Part shown: in pieces, positions 5,079 through 8,160 of the stretch
Position numbering within the stretch: position 1 is the stretch's first letter
Layout of the letters: each line of letters starts with the position of its first letter
Source: DATLAN01 sp035527455
Lineage (GTDB): Bacteria > Planctomycetota > Planctomycetia > Pirellulales > Thermoguttaceae
Assembly (NCBI GenBank): GCA_035527455.1
Contig: DATLAN010000160.1
Location: 1 to 8,160 of the forward strand
Reading direction: 5' to 3'
DNA length: 8,160 bases
Program-made: the position numbers and the translations under genes
The notes under the pieces: generated by a model
What the model saw: only the letters and a program-made list of their open reading frames with translations
What the model was told of the DNA's origin: nothing
Databases searched by the model: none

Positions 5079-7262
5079 ATGTCGGCCGCGTTGTGGCTCG
5101 CATTGGTCGTGCTTCCCGGCTTGGCTCGGGCGGAGATCTACGTCGCCTTCGAAGACGTCCAGCCCGCGCTGGGGCCGGAGAGCTTTTTCAATGGTGCCCA
5201 GAGATACTACTCCACCAATCCGCCCTTGCCGGAAAACGAGAACGGCCGGTTCACCAGCGGGGACCTGGCCTTCAACAACCATTTCCACGCCGATCCGCAA
5301 TCCGGCAGCAAATACTGGGACGGCTGGGCCTGTTCCAACGTGACGGACAATACGACCGCCGGATTCCAGAACCAGTACAGCGCGATCACCGGAGCCGGAT
5401 TTCAAGGGTCGGCCAACTACGCCGTGGCCTATCACGGGTATTACCTGGGCAACGCTCCCGCGATCACGAACGTACCGGGCGACGGCCTGTTGGGTGCGTA
5501 TCTCACCAACACCACCTACGCCTATGGGGCGATGGCCAAGGGCAATTCCTTCGCCAAGAAGTTCGGCGGCTCGAGCGGCAACGATCCGGACTGGTTCCTG
5601 CTCGAGATCGACGGAACCAAGGCCGACGGGTCACCGGCCGGAACCGTCGAGTTCTACCTGGCCGACTTCCGCTTCGGCGACAACGCGCAAGACTACATCA
5701 TCAGCGACTGGACCTGGGTCGATCTGACGGGCCTGGACGAGCCCGGTTCGCTGGAGTTCCACGTGAGTTCGTCAGACAACGATCCCCTCTGGGGCATGAA
5801 CACGCCGGCCTATTTCGCCATGGATCAGATCGTGCTGGAAGGCGCCGCCGAGAAACTGCTGACGTGGGACGGGCTGGGCGACGGCCCCTGGCACTCCGAT
5901 ACCCATTGGCTCGGCGGCAATCCGGGGGCGATCCCCGACCTCGATTCGCACGTTGCCGTACTCGTCAACACGGTGACCGCCGGCGCCGACGGCAGCGCCC
6001 TGTCGTTGGCGATCGAACAGGACGGCGGACTGGCCGTCGGAATCGACAAAACCCTGACCCTCGCCACGCACGCGGAAATCGTCGACGGGCAACTGCGGAT
6101 CTCTCCGGGAGGACTTCTGGAGGTGGGCGGCGATCTCCAGATGGGCGACGCGGCGGAGTTCGTCTGCGAAATGGGTTCCTCCTCCGGCGGCCGGATCGCG
6201 GTCGAGGGCGAGGCCCGCCTCGACGGAACGCTCCGTCTGCCGGTGGTGAGCATCGGCGAGCAGCGGGGCGATGTGACCCGAACGATCATCACGTCGGCCG
6301 GCGACGGGGGCATTCTGGGCGAGTTCGCCGAGGCGCCGCCCGTCCACGATCCCAACGGCGGACCGGAAGGTCACTTGGGGCTCGGCGTGTTCCATCGTGG
6401 CGTGAATTACGTCGATCGCATCGCGGCCGACGATCCGGCCACCGCGGTCAGCGTCGATCTGTTCATCGCCCGGGGCGGGGACTCCAACGCCGACGGGTAT
6501 GTCGACGGCCGTGACATCATGACCCTGATCGTCAACTACAACGGCAACCAGTGGAAGCCCGTTGCCGACCGCACGTGGGACCGGGGCGACACGGTCGGTG
6601 GGCTGTTCGATCGCGGCGACGGGCTGGTCGACGGGCGCGATATCATCGATCTGATCGCCAATTTCGGCCGCAGCGATCCTGGTGCGTCTCCGGAAGCAAC
6701 GGCCGCCGCCGAGTACGACCCGGTTACCGGCGAGTTCTCGGTTTCGGTCGAGAACGTGATGTTCTGGACCTTGCAGAGCAACGGCGAGTTTACCGGTTCC
6801 GGTCTGGCCGGTCTGGAAGAGGTGCTCGCGTCCGAGGAGGGCACGCTGATTTCCGCCAATCCGAACACCGTCGGCAACGGCACGTTCACCGGCCTGCTCT
6901 CCTACCGCGACGTGGAACTGGGCCGACTCGCCGCCCCCGGCACCGATCCCGGCCGGTTCACGCTGGAGTACGTGACCGGTTTCGGCGGCGAGAAGATGCG
7001 GGGAACGATCACAGTGGTTCCCGAGCCGGGTACGCTCGTGATGCTGGTTCTGGCCCTTCTGGCGCTGAATTATATCGGAAAACGGCGATGTAGCCATCTC
7101 ACCCCGCCAGAAGAAGCTACGTGCCGGAACTGCGCTGCGCTTGTTCCGGCCTACCATACTCACCTCGTCAGAAGAAGATGGGTAGGCCGGAACCAGCGCA
7201 GCGCAGTTCCGGCAGTTGGTCAGAAAAGGCCGCAGGAAGTTACTCGAGCGCCTTGGCGTTAG
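5079..7262 (+). CDS. DUF4465 surface protein with dockerin-like loops and PEP-CTERM anchor, B12-regulated
   Basis: A secreted 727-residue protein. Residues 1-18 are a signal peptide (cleavage near ARA). Residues about 20-255 match my memory of DUF4465: GWACSNVTDNTTAGFQNQYS, then ANYAVAYHGYY, TNTTYAYGAM, FAKKFGGSSGNDPDWF, FYLADFRFGDNAQDYI and NTPAYFAMDQ. Homologues in Bacteroidetes lie in B12-riboswitch loci, as I recall. Residues 261-460 look like a beta-helix or beta-sandwich spacer with WDGLGDGPWHSDTHWLGG at its start. Two dockerin/EF-hand-like loops follow: GDSNADGYVDGRD (467-479) and DRGDGLVDGRD (511-521). A further beta domain leads to the PEP-CTERM signal: VPEP (647-650), a hydrophobic segment (651-665) and GKRR. 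Unusually, 57 residues follow the basic cluster, encoded by repeat DNA. ATG 5079 directly precedes the signal peptide; the ribosome site is poor. The gene lies behind the pseudopilin gene under riboswitch 2. Direct cobalamin binding is a hypothesis. Confidence 0.87.
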   Translation: MSAALWLALVVLPGLARAEIYVAFEDVQPALGPESFFNGAQRYYSTNPPLPENENGRFTSGDLAFNNHFHADPQSGSKYWDGWACSNVTDNTTAGFQNQYSAITGAGFQGSANYAVAYHGYYLGNAPAITNVPGDGLLGAYLTNTTYAYGAMAKGNSFAKKFGGSSGNDPDWFLLEIDGTKADGSPAGTVEFYLADFRFGDNAQDYIISDWTWVDLTGLDEPGSLEFHVSSSDNDPLWGMNTPAYFAMDQIVLEGAAEKLLTWDGLGDGPWHSDTHWLGGNPGAIPDLDSHVAVLVNTVTAGADGSALSLAIEQDGGLAVGIDKTLTLATHAEIVDGQLRISPGGLLEVGGDLQMGDAAEFVCEMGSSSGGRIAVEGEARLDGTLRLPVVSIGEQRGDVTRTIITSAGDGGILGEFAEAPPVHDPNGGPEGHLGLGVFHRGVNYVDRIAADDPATAVSVDLFIARGGDSNADGYVDGRDIMTLIVNYNGNQWKPVADRTWDRGDTVGGLFDRGDGLVDGRDIIDLIANFGRSDPGASPEATAAAEYDPVTGEFSVSVENVMFWTLQSNGEFTGSGLAGLEEVLASEEGTLISANPNTVGNGTFTGLLSYRDVELGRLAAPGTDPGRFTLEYVTGFGGEKMRGTITVVPEPGTLVMLVLALLALNYIGKRRCSHLTPPEEATCRNCAALVPAYHTHLVRRRWVGRNQRSAVPAVGQKRPQEVTRAPWR
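7090..7120 (+). repeat. Diverged REP-like element with hairpin ends
   Basis: The first 22 bases match 19 of 22 bases of the minus-strand reading of 5054-5033, so the two are members of one repeat family. The ends GTAGC (7090-7094) and GCTAC (7116-7120) pair. It lies inside the 3' end of the DUF4465 reading frame, immediately after the codons for the PEP-CTERM basic cluster. Confidence 0.6.
7098..7177 (+). repeat. 19-base direct repeat interleaved with the inverted repeat
   Basis: CTCACCCCGCCAGAAGAAG (7098-7116) recurs as CTCACCTCGTCAGAAGAAG (7159-7177), 17 of 19 bases identical. One copy lies before the first arm of the 33-base inverted repeat and the other in its spacer. This suggests that the region grew by repeated insertion or duplication of one composite element. 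Confidence 0.6.
7123..7213. repeat. 33-base inverted repeat at the 3' end of the DUF4465 gene
   Basis: Arms 7123-7155 and 7181-7213 are inverted copies with one mismatch and a 25-base spacer. Each arm is itself a hairpin (GCCGGAAC with GTTCCGGC, or close to it). The block lies at the meeting point of two convergent genes. A strong RNA hairpin here could separate their transcripts, although no T-tract follows. It may equally be a mobile palindromic repeat. Confidence 0.8.
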
Positions 7263-8082
7263 CATTCAGGTCGTCGATCCGTCCTTGACGCGGGAGAGCA
7301 CGGTCGAATTTGCCCCGTCTCAGCCGATATCCGGCGGCACGAATCGCGCAGAACGAGCCCACCAGGAACATAGCTTCTGCGATCTTAAGCGTTTTCCGGA
7401 TGGAGAACGGCGGCAGCAGTCCCGGCAGCAGAAGCAGACCCGCTATTGCCAACGCCCAAATCCGTCGGCGGGGACCCAGCACTGCCAAGCAAAGCGTTAG
7501 CGCGACGATGGTTCTCCATCCGGGGAAATCGGAAAAGCCGGAAAGCGGGAGGAACGGAAGTCCCTCCAGCGCCAGATATCGAACCGTGCCCAATACGATG
7601 GCTGTCGACGTCATCCAGGCAAGCAGGTAGCTCAATGAGAATTGCCACGGAGTCTCCGCAGCCTGGCCGCTTGCCGTCGAGCTACGCTCGACATGGAGAG
7701 ATAGTCGGATATTCCCCGTTCGAAGAAGCAGCAGGAGCCAGGCCGTGAAGAAGGGCTCCAGGAGGAGGTACCCCTCGTGCATCGTTGAGGACTCTACCTG
7801 CGGGACCGCAAACTTGGAGCCGCTCATCTGGCACAAGACGCTCCAGAATCCGACCGTCGCGAAGAAGCCCGCCAACCGCCAGGGAAACCAGCCGCTGCCT
7901 GCGCCGACCCAGATTGCCGCCAGGCTCAACTGACTCCCGCAGAGTGCCACGGCCAGGACGAAGGCAGGATGCGGCCAAGACAGCGGCCCCCAAATCCCCC
8001 CGTTGATGATCGACATTACCACCAAATCCACAAGCACACTGGCCGAAACCAAAAGCACGATCAGCAGCCGAGAAGTCCTCAT
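7240..8082 (-). CDS. Multi-pass membrane protein of unknown function
   Basis: A 280-residue integral membrane protein I cannot assign to a named family. Hydrophobic segments are visible around residues 5-27, 40-60, 66-86, 105-122, 146-166, 186-201, 205-222 and 232-249, so about eight membrane passes. The segment starting QFSLSYLLAWMTSTAIVLG resembles the FSLRTLL...VVLG module found in many uncharacterised planctomycete membrane proteins; this is a recollection, not a search result. The C-terminus is short, basic and hydrophilic (YRLRRGKFDRALPRQGR). There is no clear Shine-Dalgarno before ATG 8082, which is common in this group. The gene converges on the DUF4465 gene and overlaps its last 23 bases. 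Membrane segments together with sensible hydrophobic periodicity on this frame favour it over the other frames here. No link to B12 is visible. Confidence 0.72.
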   Translation of the reverse strand: MRTSRLLIVLLVSASVLVDLVVMSIINGGIWGPLSWPHPAFVLAVALCGSQLSLAAIWVGAGSGWFPWRLAGFFATVGFWSVLCQMSGSKFAVPQVESSTMHEGYLLLEPFFTAWLLLLLRTGNIRLSLHVERSSTASGQAAETPWQFSLSYLLAWMTSTAIVLGTVRYLALEGLPFLPLSGFSDFPGWRTIVALTLCLAVLGPRRRIWALAIAGLLLLPGLLPPFSIRKTLKIAEAMFLVGSFCAIRAAGYRLRRGKFDRALPRQGRIDDLNANAKALE

Positions 8083-8085
8083 AAC

Positions 8086-8160
8086 TCAATTGTTGCTCGA
8101 ATCCGAAGGGATTCCAAGCGTTACAGCCGCTATTCCGGTCTTCCTGCCGTTTGGGGGTAT
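8086..8160 (-). CDS. Possible C-terminal end of an upstream gene (partial)
   Basis: On the minus strand one frame is open from the window edge for 24 codons and stops with TGA at 8088-8086, 3 bases before the membrane protein ATG. The end reads KTGIAAVTLGIPSDSSNN. Such close spacing would fit an operon, but an open frame of this length arises easily by chance and nothing in it is recognisable. Confidence 0.2.
   Translation of the reverse strand: MPPNGRKTGIAAVTLGIPSDSSNN

Noticed and set aside
5093..6514. A 473-codon plus-strand frame inside the DUF4465 gene
   Set aside because: Arginine-rich frame-shifted shadow of the real gene, without signal peptide or motifs.
7090..7213. CRISPR array or insertion sequence
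   Set aside because: The repeats are palindromic and irregularly spaced, with only one or two copies each, and there is no transposase or cas gene in the window.
5772..7265. A 497-codon minus-strand frame opposite the DUF4465 gene
   Set aside because: Antisense shadow without domains; GC-rich DNA produces long antisense frames of this kind.

Overview
The window looks like a piece of a GC-rich planctomycete chromosome, probably of the Pirellulales type. This rests on four things: a 23S rRNA gene with its own promoters and no 16S gene upstream of it, a DUF1559-type pseudopilin with the C-terminal H-x9-DG motif, PEP-CTERM-anchored surface proteins with dockerin-like calcium loops, and palindromic REP-like repeats between genes. 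The lineage is inferred from gene content, not from a database match.

Layout. Bases 1 to about 1524 are the 5' half of a 23S rRNA gene on the minus strand, cut by the window edge. Its leader (about 1525-2045, minus) has a boxA antitermination signal, stem-loops and two sigma70-like promoters in tandem. Bases 2186-2391 hold the remains of a clan AA (retropepsin-like) aspartic protease gene with an internal deletion and a frameshift.

The core of the window is two consecutive plus-strand units, each starting with a sigma70-like promoter and a cobalamin (B12) riboswitch. Unit 1 (2409-3854) has one riboswitch (2450-2654) and one gene, a secreted PEP-CTERM surface protein. Unit 2 (3851-7262) has a second riboswitch (3895-4107) whose core is almost identical to the first. 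It is followed by a DUF1559 pseudopilin and then a 727-residue protein with a DUF4465 domain, a beta-rich middle, two dockerin-like calcium loops and a PEP-CTERM anchor. None of the three genes is a recognisable B12 synthesis enzyme or an ordinary B12 importer. The simplest reading is a B12-repressed, cell-surface corrinoid capture or handling system. It would be functionally comparable to the surface cobalamin-binding proteins of Bacteroidetes, but attached by PEP-CTERM/exosortase sorting and accompanied by its own pseudopilin. That function is inference; the riboswitches and the surface location are read from sequence.

Bases 7090-7213 hold a cluster of inverted and direct repeats that runs into the 3' end of the DUF4465 gene. 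The rest of the window is a convergent minus-strand gene (7240-8082) for a multi-pass membrane protein of unknown function, perhaps preceded by the end of another gene at the window edge.
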